A stretch of 64,000 bases of DNA from Vibrio pelagius (GCF_024347575.1 NZ_AP025505.1:1-64000), one strand, 5' to 3'; shown: positions 52,581 through 61,321, numbered from the stretch's first letter. The notes: a model not told the origin generated them from the letters alone. Numbers and translations: made by a program.

Positions 52581-52774
52581 CTCACAAGATGCCCCAAACA
52601 TCAATACCACTATTGAACCAGTCACGATTACCATAACCTGAGAATTCTGACGATAAGATGGAGCTGACATCTAATGTCAAAACCACTTTTAAACAGCTCA
52701 CGATCATCATAGCCCTGCGGTTTGACATCTAAATTGTGATGACTCTAAAGGTTAAATCACTTTTGCCCCTAAGC
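52581..52774 (+). repeat. Repeat-family half-sites near 52.6-52.8 kb
   Basis: CTCACAAGATGCCCCAAAC (52581-52599) and AAATCACTTTTGCCCCTAAG (52754-52773) match the plus orientation core in part. They lie in the gap upstream of the metallophosphoesterase gene, before the small hypothetical gene. The gap 52499-52812 holds nothing else. Confidence 0.4.
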
Positions 52775-52812
52775 AGGACACTCCGACCAATACGTTTCCA
52801 TCCCCTCTAAGC

Positions 52813-53250
52813 TTAGCCACGATACGTATCGTCCATACCGTAACTACCAAGTTTTGATAGCGTTTCACTTTCTTCTTCTGTCAATGGCATATTTAACATT
52901 CTGGTATATTCATCCATTCTTATTTGAAATGCTGCACTTTCAATAGCCTCTTTGGACACATCAGGAAACTTTAAAGAGAAAGTGTCAATAATCGCACTCT
53001 GAAGTTGGTCATCATCACAGAACAAATACAACTCTTCAGAAGCGTCGGCGTCACGACAAGACTTTGCAAAAAAGGTGAGGTCACTATGGCCTTTATGGCC
53101 TAACGCAAGGGAAAGCCAATCATTTCGCTTGAAAGCTGAAATTAGAGAAGTTTCTGATTCATTAGAAATCAGGACTGCAAATTGCTTAGCTGATTCTTTA
53201 AATTGTTTAAGCTGTGAAGGGTAAACTGGATACTTGTTTTTTTTAGACAT
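52813..53250 (-). CDS. Hypothetical cytoplasmic protein
   Basis: The 145-residue acidic protein has no membrane segment. Blocks include KRNDWLSLALGHKGHSDLTFF and a C-terminal MPLTEEESETLSKLG. I recall similar unnamed proteins in other Vibrio genomes but cannot assign a function. A good ribosome site (CGAGGA) precedes the ATG. It is flanked on both sides by copies of the repeat family, like a gene cassette. Confidence 0.72.
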   Translation of the reverse strand: MSKKNKYPVYPSQLKQFKESAKQFAVLISNESETSLISAFKRNDWLSLALGHKGHSDLTFFAKSCRDADASEELYLFCDDDQLQSAIIDTFSLKFPDVSKEAIESAAFQIRMDEYTRMLNMPLTEEESETLSKLGSYGMDDTYRG

Positions 53251-53435
53251 TTATCAATCCTCGTTTATTGGGCTAAAGACATGCAATGTGACTCTCATGC
53301 ACTAATCCCAATGAGTACTGATTCATTAGTTAAGATGAAAGCGCCTTGACCACGAGTCAGGTCTAGGTGGCGTCAAACCTAGTCTGTAAAGTATCAGGTG
53401 AGTAATAAGTATGTCAATGGCCATAAAGTAGCCTC

Positions 53436-53458
53436 CTCGCTTGCTTTTGTCCCAAAGC
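53436..53458 (+). repeat. Repeat-family half-site near 53.4 kb
   Basis: CTCGCTTGCTTTTGTCCCAA with AGC following matches the plus core GCTTTTGTCCCAAA exactly over 14 bases. It separates the hypothetical gene at 52813-53250 from the large lipoprotein gene. Confidence 0.55.
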
Positions 53459-53488
53459 ATGGCGACATAATGTAACGGATACAAAAAT

Positions 53489-53534
53489 AACGCCTGCTAT
53501 CTTTGATTTTTTCGAGATCAAAATAACAGGCGTT
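53489..53534 (-). terminator. Terminator of the large lipoprotein gene
   Basis: AACGCCTG and the inner TTTGAT pair with ATCAAA and CAGGCGTT, with a mismatch between them, and the minus strand continues with a T run. It lies 76 bases after the gene's stop codon. Confidence 0.75.
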
Positions 53535-53609
53535 TTATGTTTAAGGGTAATATCCAAGAAGGAAGTAGTTTGAGCCCTTCATATCCAATATCAATGTTAC
53601 CTACATGAT

Positions 53610-55859
53610 TTAGTCTTTAATAAAATTCAGCTTTAATGACTCGCCGTATTCTTTGGCATCCCCTTCTCGGTACTGAAGGTGGACGTAGTAAGTTTCACCT
53701 TGGGTAAAGGTGTTATCACCCATAAGTTCTAGTACATAGTGTGGATCAGCACCGATTCCGTCAATATTGTCCAAACAAAGTCCGCTACCGCCAAAGACAT
53801 TCGGTTTATTGCTGCTTATTTGATTCAATCTGAAATGGTCCTTCAATTGGTCACAACTAACATCGCCAGCAAAAGCTAACTTGATGTAGTTGTCGCCAAC
53901 TTCTGGGGTAACCATTGTTTGCTCAACGTTTTCGCCTATCGCTAATGCATATTCAAAAGGTGCCGGGTTAGAATCGATATCCAGTCTCTGTTCCACTTCC
54001 GATTTATTACTATAGAACATGCGTACATCATGATTATCTTGACCATTGTAATGGTCGATTGATACAGCATAGGCCATACCTGTGTCTGTTGGTTGTTGGT
54101 AACGAACCGTGTAAGTTTTGGTAGAAACAAACACCGATTCTTTTATCGTGGTTAAGTTGACCTCATTATATGACGTTGCATTGATGGTTTGAGACTCTGC
54201 TTGACCACAACCGGAAAAGTCATAGACGTCGCTTAAGGTTTGCGTGACTTTTCCATCGGCGAATTGGACGTAAGAGCAGTAGTTTTTGGTCACACCGTCT
54301 TCTTGTACCTCTTCGATAAAGTACCAGCTTTTCCCAACTAGCGGGTTTGAATCTACTAGCATGCCTTCATTCACTTCTGGTAGTTGAACAGTGACTTGAG
54401 CTGTTGTGAAATTAAAGCCATCCGAAGCGGTAATCGTCAAGCTATGACGGATGTTCTCTTCGCTGAAAGAGCGTACTGGAACTCCGGATATTATAATGCT
54501 ATTTTGATCTTGCTGAGCACTCAACCCTACATCTAACAAGCTACCAGATACGGTGTAGGTTAATGTGTCTCCTTCAGGGTCTGAAAACCACTGTGATAAG
54601 TCTAAAGCTTGTTCAAATCCTTGGCCTTTTTCTAGATTCCAGTTGGCATCAATCAATTGCTGGATATCATTCTGGGCATTGGCACTCACAGTTGGCGATT
54701 TATTAACAGACGAGGTATTGATATCCAATAGTGATAGCATAGAGAAGACTAAGTCTCCGTCTGCGTTATAGTCGTTAGCGGCAAGGAAGAAATCATTACG
54801 CTCCGCTTTAAAGATCTCATCAGACGATAAGGATAGCGTTGTACCGTCCGCTTCAATTTTAACATCTAATCGATTGTCGAAACTGATTTCTTGTTTCGCT
54901 CCATGGGCCCAGAAATGGATTAATGAGTAGTCGACGCCTTGATTTGGTCTATCTGGGTCTTCGTAGAGTGGCGCAGTTCCGCCCTCGATAGGGATTGCAT
55001 TCAAGTCTATAGTAAAAAACATGCCTGAATCACCCGTTGAAATATCACCTATACTATCCCATTGTTTCATTAAGGCATCCCATGCCTCTGGGTTGAAGAC
55101 TAACTTAGTGTTATTTACAGCTTGCGTTGTCTTGTCACCATCTAAGGCGGGTCTGAAGCTCGGATTGTTTAACTCAGCTTCGCCCATTTGATTCACAACT
55201 TGTGCAGCCTCCTGTACAAAATCTTGCCAATCTGTAATCACTTTACTTGGAGAAGCAGCCATTGCATCCGTAAGAAGTTGAGCAACCTTGTGCTGTTCTG
55301 AGGAGCCATTTTTAATATAGTCCTCTTTTAAAGTGAATTTAAGCCCCTCAGTGTCGAGCTGTTGAGACAATAGTGCTTCTGCTTCATCTAAATCGATGTT
55401 CTGCTGGTTTTGAATTACCGAAAGTAAATGAGTGTAAGGTGAGATTACGTCAATTGTAGATGGTGCAACTAAGGTTACTTCCTTAGCCATCGGAGTATTT
55501 GGAAAATCCATATCAATGGTAGATACCCCTTGATATAAATCGTCTTGCTGTGCCATCGCAAGGCTTGTTGGCGAACCCGATATCAGTGTTACAACGCCCA
55601 ACACATCATTATTACCAGCTTCTACCGTTGCTTGCCCCTGTTGATTGGTCAAACCAAGTAGAGCTTCCCCTGAATCCCACTGTTGATTTGCGTTGTTGTC
55701 TCTGAATATCACTGCGTTATACAGCAGTCCGTCCATTGCTGTTACTTGTCTGGTAGCGGTATCACCAGTTGGTGTGTCGCCTCCCCCGGAACCTCCGCCA
55801 CATGCGACTAAACTCGCGACTGCTGCACAAACTATCGACTTTTTGAATACTGTATCCAT
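53610..55859 (-). CDS. Large exported lipoprotein with an Ig/cadherin-like domain
   Basis: The 749-residue protein has a lipobox LVACGGG (Cys 20) followed by a short glycine/threonine linker. An N-terminal domain has AVIFRDNNANQQWDSGE-type repeats that resemble surface beta-sandwich modules, a central Ig/cadherin-like domain (LSQWFSDPEGDTLTYTVSG, about residues 420-500) and an unassigned C-terminal region. It is anchored outside the cytoplasm, probably surface-exposed, and perhaps carbohydrate-binding. I start at the ATG at 55859, preceded by AAGGTGG. Its own promoter lies upstream. Confidence 0.75.
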   Translation of the reverse strand: MDTVFKKSIVCAAVASLVACGGGSGGGDTPTGDTATRQVTAMDGLLYNAVIFRDNNANQQWDSGEALLGLTNQQGQATVEAGNNDVLGVVTLISGSPTSLAMAQQDDLYQGVSTIDMDFPNTPMAKEVTLVAPSTIDVISPYTHLLSVIQNQQNIDLDEAEALLSQQLDTEGLKFTLKEDYIKNGSSEQHKVAQLLTDAMAASPSKVITDWQDFVQEAAQVVNQMGEAELNNPSFRPALDGDKTTQAVNNTKLVFNPEAWDALMKQWDSIGDISTGDSGMFFTIDLNAIPIEGGTAPLYEDPDRPNQGVDYSLIHFWAHGAKQEISFDNRLDVKIEADGTTLSLSSDEIFKAERNDFFLAANDYNADGDLVFSMLSLLDINTSSVNKSPTVSANAQNDIQQLIDANWNLEKGQGFEQALDLSQWFSDPEGDTLTYTVSGSLLDVGLSAQQDQNSIIISGVPVRSFSEENIRHSLTITASDGFNFTTAQVTVQLPEVNEGMLVDSNPLVGKSWYFIEEVQEDGVTKNYCSYVQFADGKVTQTLSDVYDFSGCGQAESQTINATSYNEVNLTTIKESVFVSTKTYTVRYQQPTDTGMAYAVSIDHYNGQDNHDVRMFYSNKSEVEQRLDIDSNPAPFEYALAIGENVEQTMVTPEVGDNYIKLAFAGDVSCDQLKDHFRLNQISSNKPNVFGGSGLCLDNIDGIGADPHYVLELMGDNTFTQGETYYVHLQYREGDAKEYGESLKLNFIKD

Positions 55860-56066
55860 ATTAACCACCTTATCCATAACTAACGTTGTATGTATTGTCC
55901 TAAGCAACTAACTTGAATTTATTTAAAACAATGTATTTCAATTCTATTTAATCGCTTGATGCTAATGGGTTGTTTATAATTTATACAGACTGAATTCACG
56001 GTTGGGTGATGGATATCGAGTTATTTTAAATTAGTATGAGATAGCGCTCAATAATTGGTGTAATTG

Positions 56067-56501
56067 ATGTTTATATTGTTTACCTATTTGAAAAAGGCAA
56101 ATGAATATAAAAATATCTTACGACTAGCGAATTATCTGAGCCTAGCAATCTTTGTTCTAGTGACCAACACAAACCAACTACAGGCCTCTATTAACCATCG
56201 ATATGGTGACAGTGTTAACGCTCAACAATATCTTGAAAAATGCTTCAAGCTTGCTTTCGTAAGGCATGTCATAAATGAGCATCACCTTTAATTACGTGAA
56301 GTGGACACGCTGGTCAGGTACATAGAGGTATACCAACAACTATCAAATGGGCAAGCTCTAGCTGATAACGTTGTATTCGGATACCGACTACTTAGGTTGT
56401 TTGGAGTCATGCTCTTTTACTTTAATAATCAGTTAACTCGCATACTCGTTCAGGATCTGATGCAAAACAGCTCGCTGAATTCTTTGGTTAACATCAAATA
56501 G
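56067..56501 (+). pseudogene. Possible small exported protein gene with an in-frame stop
   Basis: A frame from the ATG at 56067 reads LSLAIFVLVTNTNQLQASIN-like hydrophobic sequence, then QQYLEKCFKLAFVRHVINEHH and a TAA at 56289-56291. The same register continues open for about 70 codons to a TAG at 56499-56501, with QQLSNGQALADNVVFGYRLL. One stop thus splits a frame of about 144 codons. The ribosome site is poor, so this may be a decayed gene or chance. Confidence 0.3.
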
Positions 56502-56639
56502 TTCCCACCCTATAAGGGTCACTTGATTCCGAACAACATCAAATAGTCCCTACAATGATCGCGCAAGAATGTTTGTACAGATCAGACTAGTTTGAGCCTA
56601 GTGATGATCACCATGACTCGGAATGGCAACACTTAATCG

Positions 56640-56666
56640 AAGCCTACTTTCGTCGAGTAGGCTTTT
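56640..56666 (+). terminator. Intrinsic terminator
   Basis: Perfect 9-bp arms AAGCCTACT (56640-56648) and AGTAGGCTT (56656-56664), a 7-base loop and TTTT. No intact gene ends just upstream, so the gene it served may be the decayed one at 56067-56501. Confidence 0.75.
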
Positions 56667-56762
56667 CTCCTAGAAAAAGAGAGCGTACACAAATCGTAGT
56701 GGAAGCAATTTAAGTCCTCAATCTAATGAAAATCATATAAAGCTTGGCGACTTATGCTAATT

Positions 56763-56786
56763 CCTAAGTCGCTTTTGTCCCCTAAC
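56763..56786 (+). repeat. Repeat-family half-site near 56.8 kb
   Basis: CCTAAGTCGCTTTTGTCCCC matches the plus core well. An internal AAGTCG...CGACTT inverted repeat adds a short hairpin. It lies 90 bases before the two-gene JAMM module. Confidence 0.55.
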
Positions 56787-56875
56787 GACTTGAGTTTTCG
56801 TCAAAATCATAAGATTATCTCTTGAATGATGTATATATTACGGGTGCGACCAAATAAATTCATGGGGTGAATATT

Positions 56876-57757
56876 ATGTCATATACGGGTTATCAAGAGA
56901 TCACGAAGGAAGAACTCAAAGAGCTCGAAGAGGAAAGGTTAGAACTGTTAGCGAGCTTCAAACTTCACCTTGAAAATTTCTGTAAATACCTAAACTTAGA
57001 TTTGGATCAACAGGCTGCTTTTCATTCGATAAGTTGGTCATTGAAATCACGCCTTGAAAATCCGAAACATACTCCAGAGAAGACGAATGGGGTACGTATT
57101 TCAGGAAAAGGCCACATAAGCTTAAAAATGATAGACGAGGTAAAGTCTGTCGCTTCAACAATTGTAAATGATCTAGCCTGTAAGATTGCCGCCTCATCAC
57201 AGCAATTGTTATGTAACGATATCGCTTTAAGAGGTTCGCCAGAATTAATTGCAGTGAAACTTACCCATCGATACTTGTTCGGCCATAAACACTTCTATGA
57301 TATTTCCGCTACCCCTGACGTACCCTCTGTGCATCATTATGAAATAGACGCTTTTTCCAAGTATTACCTATTAGATAGAGTTCAGGTATTCTACGAAAGC
57401 CAGTATCATCGATACAAACTCTGGGATGGAAGGTCGATTGCTCTTTTCAACAGTTGTCTTTTCGATACTAAGAGTCAAGAGCACACGTTTTTTAATTCTC
57501 CTAATTTAACCCACTTGTTAGGCGATGATCCGGATCTAATAGACAAAAAATGGTTCAAAGAGGAGTGTATTCAATGTTGGTTAGAACTCAATGCAGAAGC
57601 ACCTTTGCATCAATATACCGAGCTTGCATACCCCGATGACGATGGAGTGATTTTTGCAGAGTATGTACCGCTTACCATGGTTGGTGAAGATGTATGGGAT
57701 GCGTTATATGAACGCTATGAACACAAACTCAAAAATCGCATTACGCACCATTTTTAA
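56876..57757 (+). CDS. Unknown protein paired with a JAMM-motif protein
   Basis: The 293-residue cytoplasmic protein begins with an acidic helix (TKEELKELEEERLELLASF) and shows no membrane segment. Blocks are SLKSRLENPKHTPEKTNGVR, TIVNDLACKIAASSQQLL, HHYEIDAFSKYYLLDRVQ and CIQCWLELNAEAPLHQY. I recognise no family. It is 46 bases upstream of a JAMM-motif gene on the same strand and is bounded on the other side by a family repeat, so the two are probably one unit. I start at the ATG at 56876, with GGGTGA upstream. Confidence 0.75.
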   Translation: MSYTGYQEITKEELKELEEERLELLASFKLHLENFCKYLNLDLDQQAAFHSISWSLKSRLENPKHTPEKTNGVRISGKGHISLKMIDEVKSVASTIVNDLACKIAASSQQLLCNDIALRGSPELIAVKLTHRYLFGHKHFYDISATPDVPSVHHYEIDAFSKYYLLDRVQVFYESQYHRYKLWDGRSIALFNSCLFDTKSQEHTFFNSPNLTHLLGDDPDLIDKKWFKEECIQCWLELNAEAPLHQYTELAYPDDDGVIFAEYVPLTMVGEDVWDALYERYEHKLKNRITHHF

Positions 57758-57803
57758 TATTAAAAATGCCAATCTAAGTCATTAACAAAATAAAGAGAAA
57801 ATA

Positions 57804-58595
57804 ATGGTAGCAACGATTTCTGTAACAAAAAGCGCTATATTTGAGTTAATCATGGCAGGCTTAGAAGCCTACTCCGTTAAACACCAAGAAAGCAGTAGTG
57901 TGTCTGTTGAGACAGGAGCGCTACTTTGGGGTTACGTAAACAAAACCCGTCCATTTAAATGCACTATCAAACATGTTTCGGTTGAGAGTTCTGCAAAACG
58001 AACGAGATCTTCGGTAGAGTTTAACGCCCAATCACTGAAATTGAAAAAAGACATTGCAAAGGTTTTCGGAGAGCAGCACCAATACATTGGAACAGCCCAT
58101 TCTCATCCTTACCTTCGAGCGGAGTTAGTTGATGCGGCCAAGATCAGAAAAGAAAAGCTATATGAACTATCTGCTTCAGATCACAGTTGTGAAACTGGAA
58201 ACCCAGAAATAGAAATCGGAGACAAGTCTTACAGCGTCGCCCTTGTATTAACCGTTCACGCTATGATGAAAGCCAATGACAGAAAAGATGACTCTCATTA
58301 CGGAGAACCACTCGTCGAATTTTCACTTGGCAATATCAAATGTTGGCTATATGGCAGAGTTTTCGAACATAAGGTGAAGTCATCTTTAAGCGATGAAGAG
58401 CATCATTCGTTTGAGTGCTATGGTCTTCCTCTAAGCAAATTCCATGATGATGACATTGTGCCTGTTCCTATGGAGACCGCACTGGAAAGTGACGTTTTTC
58501 TCGATACTTTGTGTAAGGATTTTGGTCGATTAACATTTTTAGATAATGAATCTGAGTATGATGTAGCCGCTGTTGCGGAGCGTAGATGGGCATGA
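57804..58595 (+). CDS. JAMM/MPN-motif protein (putative metalloprotease)
   Basis: The 263-residue protein carries a JAB/MPN+ motif: Glu in VETGALLWGY (about residue 38), HSHP at about residues 102-105 (GTAHSHPYLRAEL) and SASD around residue 128, giving the Glu, two His and Asp ligands of a zinc isopeptidase or Cys-tRNA-like deconjugase. Bacterial JAMM proteins cleave ubiquitin-like conjugates or process peptides, and some belong to defence systems. No E1, E2 or ubiquitin-like gene is visible, so conjugate removal is not supported here. It forms a pair with the unknown protein before it. Confidence 0.78.
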   Translation: MVATISVTKSAIFELIMAGLEAYSVKHQESSSVSVETGALLWGYVNKTRPFKCTIKHVSVESSAKRTRSSVEFNAQSLKLKKDIAKVFGEQHQYIGTAHSHPYLRAELVDAAKIRKEKLYELSASDHSCETGNPEIEIGDKSYSVALVLTVHAMMKANDRKDDSHYGEPLVEFSLGNIKCWLYGRVFEHKVKSSLSDEEHHSFECYGLPLSKFHDDDIVPVPMETALESDVFLDTLCKDFGRLTFLDNESEYDVAAVAERRWA

Positions 58596-58689
58596 TTTTT
58601 CTGCCTTAGTCTCAGCTTACGCTTGTTTTGTTAGCGGTACTGATTCAAGTGCTGCTACAAAGTCTAAGACTTATTCGAAGTTAGTAGGT

Positions 58690-58709
58690 CTGAGGCGCTT
58701 TGTCCCTAC
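58690..58709 (+). repeat. Repeat-family half-site near 58.7 kb
   Basis: CTGAGGCGCTTTGTCCCTAC matches the plus core with one T fewer. It lies 95 bases after the JAMM gene and 18 bases before the next start codon. Confidence 0.55.
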
Positions 58710-58727
58710 ACGAGAAAAACTAAACTA

Positions 58728-59264
58728 ATGACATACACAATAACTGAACATAAACATCGCTTCTCTGCATGGGCAGCTTCCAGAGCATCAAGTGTTAAGG
58801 GGACAAGGTTTACGGTAGAACAAGGTAAACAACTTATCGAGTCTATAGGTCTAGACACATTGGTTGACGATCCAGATAAACTACCAGCAAGAGAAGACAT
58901 TAACAAACAGCACCGCCTATGGCGTGAACAACTTATTACTGAAGCGAGTAAAATTGGATTGGCCTTTACTCATGGGATCGCAGCCAAATTAATCAACATG
59001 TACTTAAAATCGGCTTTGGTTTGCGGGGGATATGATTCGCACGTAAAGGTCACCGATTTGCACCCTCCCATAGATGCCGTGTTGTTGAAAGCTTTGCGCC
59101 GAAGTAATATCGGAGGACTGAAGTCTCGCTGGAAAGAGGCTGAGCTTGCAAAGTGGTCTAGATTTTCCTCAGATCAATATGAACAAGTGATCCAATCAAT
59201 CAGAGAAGTAATGGGCAGCCGCGCGTTATGGCAAATTGAAGAAGATTGGCAAGGGTACCAGTAA
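58728..59264 (+). CDS. Hypothetical cytoplasmic protein (widespread, function unknown)
   Basis: The 178-residue protein begins TYTITEHKHRFSAWAASRAS, continues with RFTVEQGKQLIES, GIAAKLINMYLKSALVCGG and the block HPPIDAVLLKAL. I recall similar unnamed proteins with this start in many bacteria, often within accessory regions, but no function. The ribosome site is weak. The gene is tightly enclosed: a family half-site lies 18 bases before its ATG and a complete hairpin copy starts 8 bases after its stop codon, the layout of an integron cassette. Confidence 0.8.
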   Translation: MTYTITEHKHRFSAWAASRASSVKGTRFTVEQGKQLIESIGLDTLVDDPDKLPAREDINKQHRLWREQLITEASKIGLAFTHGIAAKLINMYLKSALVCGGYDSHVKVTDLHPPIDAVLLKALRRSNIGGLKSRWKEAELAKWSRFSSDQYEQVIQSIREVMGSRALWQIEEDWQGYQ

Positions 59265-59271
59265 TGAATGA

Positions 59272-59359
59272 ACTAAGGCGCTTTTGTCCCAAAACTTGGC
59301 TCTATGAAACGTTTTTGGACATAAACGCGTTAGTATAGTTACTCTAAAACGCTTATGTC
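59272..59359. repeat. Complete imperfect-palindrome copy near 59.3 kb
   Basis: Arms of 24 bases (59272-59295 and 59311-59334) pair at 20 positions around a 15-base loop: ACTAAGGCGCTTTTGTCCC on the left, GGACATAAACGCGTTAGT on the right. A third half-site, CTCTAAAACGCTTATGTC, follows at 59342-59359. It begins 8 bases after the stop codon of the preceding gene. Confidence 0.75.
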
Positions 59360-59395
59360 AGGTTAGAAAAAGTATCTTGAAACCTTAAATGCTTG

Positions 59396-59842
59396 TTATG
59401 TGCGTATTTTGTTGTAAGAACTTCTACAGGTCGTGCAGTAATAATGAGCAGACGAACCTGGCATGTAGAAGTCCCCATTCATCGCAGGGCTAGCTGGTAC
59501 GAATTTCAGATGGATTAGCTTGTTATCACCCTCGTAACATTTTGTACAAAAGGGAGATTCGTCACCATTAGCCCAATACATTTCGGTGTCGTTATCATAT
59601 TGAACAGATTGACGTTCATCGAGTTTTGCTTGGAGTGACCTGATTTCCTCGTTTTTTTGAGCAAGAATACCATTCAATTGAGATGCTTCTACCATGGTTA
59701 AAGACAGTTGCTGTGTCAACGTTGCCAAATGCAGTTGCATTTCCATAGAATTTGGTTCATCTTTTTGAATTAATTTTAGCGTATCCAATGACTTATTTAA
59801 AAAGTCGATCAAAGTTACGCCAGCTGTCAAAGTAACATCCAT
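59396..59842 (-). CDS. Coiled-coil protein with a C-terminal zinc ribbon
   Basis: The 148-residue protein has a helical, probably coiled-coil N-terminal part (residues 15-80; LKLIQKDEPNSMEMQLHLAT and LNGILAQKNEEIRSLQAKL) and a C-terminal zinc ribbon with CTKC near residue 98 and CTTC near residue 139, giving four metal ligands. Similar small ribbon proteins act in nucleic-acid or protein binding, but no family is named here. A strong ribosome site (GAGGAG) precedes the ATG. It is enclosed by two repeat copies (59272-59359 and 60071-60110). Confidence 0.78.
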   Translation of the reverse strand: MDVTLTAGVTLIDFLNKSLDTLKLIQKDEPNSMEMQLHLATLTQQLSLTMVEASQLNGILAQKNEEIRSLQAKLDERQSVQYDNDTEMYWANGDESPFCTKCYEGDNKLIHLKFVPASPAMNGDFYMPGSSAHYYCTTCRSSYNKIRT

Positions 59843-60070
59843 TAATACTCCTCTTGTAGTAGCACATAACGCTTTCTATGCGGCTTTTAGCCGCCTTTCA
59901 TATTGCTATAATGCAACCTTTCTCATACCACATCAACGTGTAATCAATAGGTTAATGAAAGTTAACAGAAATTAGATTGCATGATGCCTTATAATTTCAG
60001 AAAAATGCTGTTACCCAAACTCCTTCGGATAACTTTTGATAGGTGAAATTACTAGGTTCGAAGTAAGTAA

Positions 60071-60110
60071 GAGCTTTTGCTCTGAATTGTTTTGGGGCAA
60101 AAGCGTGATA
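60071..60110 (-). repeat. Repeat-family copy near 60.1 kb
   Basis: TTTTGGGGCAAAAGCGTGAT matches the minus core strongly, and GAGCTTTTGC upstream pairs with it to give a short hairpin. It is the last copy seen, just before the ethanolamine region. Confidence 0.6.
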
Positions 60111-60199
60111 GAGCATATATTCTGCTTAACAAGAGGTGTGTTATTAAATTTAATAATAGATGATGATGGCCTATCTTTTTCTTTTCTAACTTTTGATAC

Positions 60200-61144
60200 T
60201 TAGCCATTAGAACGTGTTTGCATCGGCGATTCACCAAACAATTGTTTATAACTTTGACAAAAGTGCCCTAAATGGAAAAAGCCAAAGTCGAAGGCGATTT
60301 CATTGATGCAACGTCGGTCGCTGGTATCTTGCAGAACACGTCGCACCTGGTTGAGACGCACGCTTTGTATAAATTGTTTCGGTGAAATGTCACAACAAGA
60401 TTCGAAAGTATATTGCAGCGTGCGACGACTAACATGAACAGCATCGCATAGCTCAGTTACGGTAATGGGGTTACGATACTGCGATTTATCTAGGTACTGC
60501 CTAACTCGACGCATGGTTACTTCTCGCTGTGTGGAGGTGGCTTTTCGAGTCCCTTTACTAGAAGACTGAGCAAACAACTCAACCAACATATCTTGAACAA
60601 TTCTCTGATGAGTATCAAAAGACCAGCGAGGCTGATTTGGGGAAAGTAACATAGCCAAGTACGCTTTGATTTGTTGAGTATAGTGTTGAGAGCAAGAAAG
60701 AAACTGACTCTTGTTGGTCAATGATTCTACCTCTAGCTGCTGCTGAATCCTCTCGACCAATGCCGGACTAATAACCAGTCCATAAATAGAAAAGTTTTCA
60801 GGCGTAAGCAACTCAAAATCTACCCCATCCTCACGGACCAAAATGCTATCAGAGTCGCCTTGAGCGTGGTTGATGTGTAAAGGTCTATCGTTTGCACTGA
60901 GGCCCAACCATATCCCTTTATTAACGCGGCATTGCTGCTTGAGCTTTCGGTTACTGTCTTCTTGAAATAGGTGCACGTGAGAAAACTTTCGTTCACGAAT
61001 CTGACCTAGAAAACGGCCGCGGCTTAGTTGGTCATATTCTTGCTGCCAGTTAAAAAGACTGGCTGCCTGCTGATTTGCATCAAATGTGTTAAACGTGCAC
61101 AAATCAGGTGCATGACCCATTAATTGTTTATTTTCTCTCATCAT
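60200..61144 (-). CDS. eutR: AraC-family regulator of ethanolamine genes (EutR-like)
   Basis: The 314-residue protein has a C-terminal AraC domain (ITVTELCDAVHVSRRTLQYT and INEIAFDFGFFHLGHFCQSY) and an N-terminal domain like EutR, which senses ethanolamine with vitamin B12. It is divergent from eutB, so it should activate the eutBC-permease operon. Its last residues QTRSNG and overall length fit EutR-like regulators. Confidence 0.88.
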   Translation of the reverse strand: MMRENKQLMGHAPDLCTFNTFDANQQAASLFNWQQEYDQLSRGRFLGQIRERKFSHVHLFQEDSNRKLKQQCRVNKGIWLGLSANDRPLHINHAQGDSDSILVREDGVDFELLTPENFSIYGLVISPALVERIQQQLEVESLTNKSQFLSCSQHYTQQIKAYLAMLLSPNQPRWSFDTHQRIVQDMLVELFAQSSSKGTRKATSTQREVTMRRVRQYLDKSQYRNPITVTELCDAVHVSRRTLQYTFESCCDISPKQFIQSVRLNQVRRVLQDTSDRRCINEIAFDFGFFHLGHFCQSYKQLFGESPMQTRSNG

Positions 61145-61321
61145 TTCATGACCTACCCATTTGACCCAACTTAGCGAAATTTCACCTTAAATTACTGTTT
61201 ATTAATGATTTTTTATATTTGCCAATTCTTGATATTCAATCGGTTCAAAAATCGCTTAATTACCCTTTATACACAAAAGGTTAGTCAGCAAGAACTGAAC
61301 CAGTTTATTGAGAGGGTATTT

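Larger units (their letters stand above)
56502..56875. other. Gap with a direct repeat, a terminator and a repeat-family site
   Basis: AACATCAAATAGT occurs twice (about 56490 and 56531) as a direct repeat. A minus-free short frame ending at 56711 (EWQHLIEAYFRRVGFSPRKR) lacks a start. A perfect hairpin AAGCCTACT/AGTAGGCTT with a T run lies at 56640-56666. The family site follows at 56763-56786. Confidence 0.45.

Noticed and set aside
56876-58595. CBASS or ubiquitin-like conjugation system around the JAMM gene
   Set aside because: No cyclase, E1, E2 or ubiquitin-like gene is adjacent, and the partner protein shows none of their motifs.
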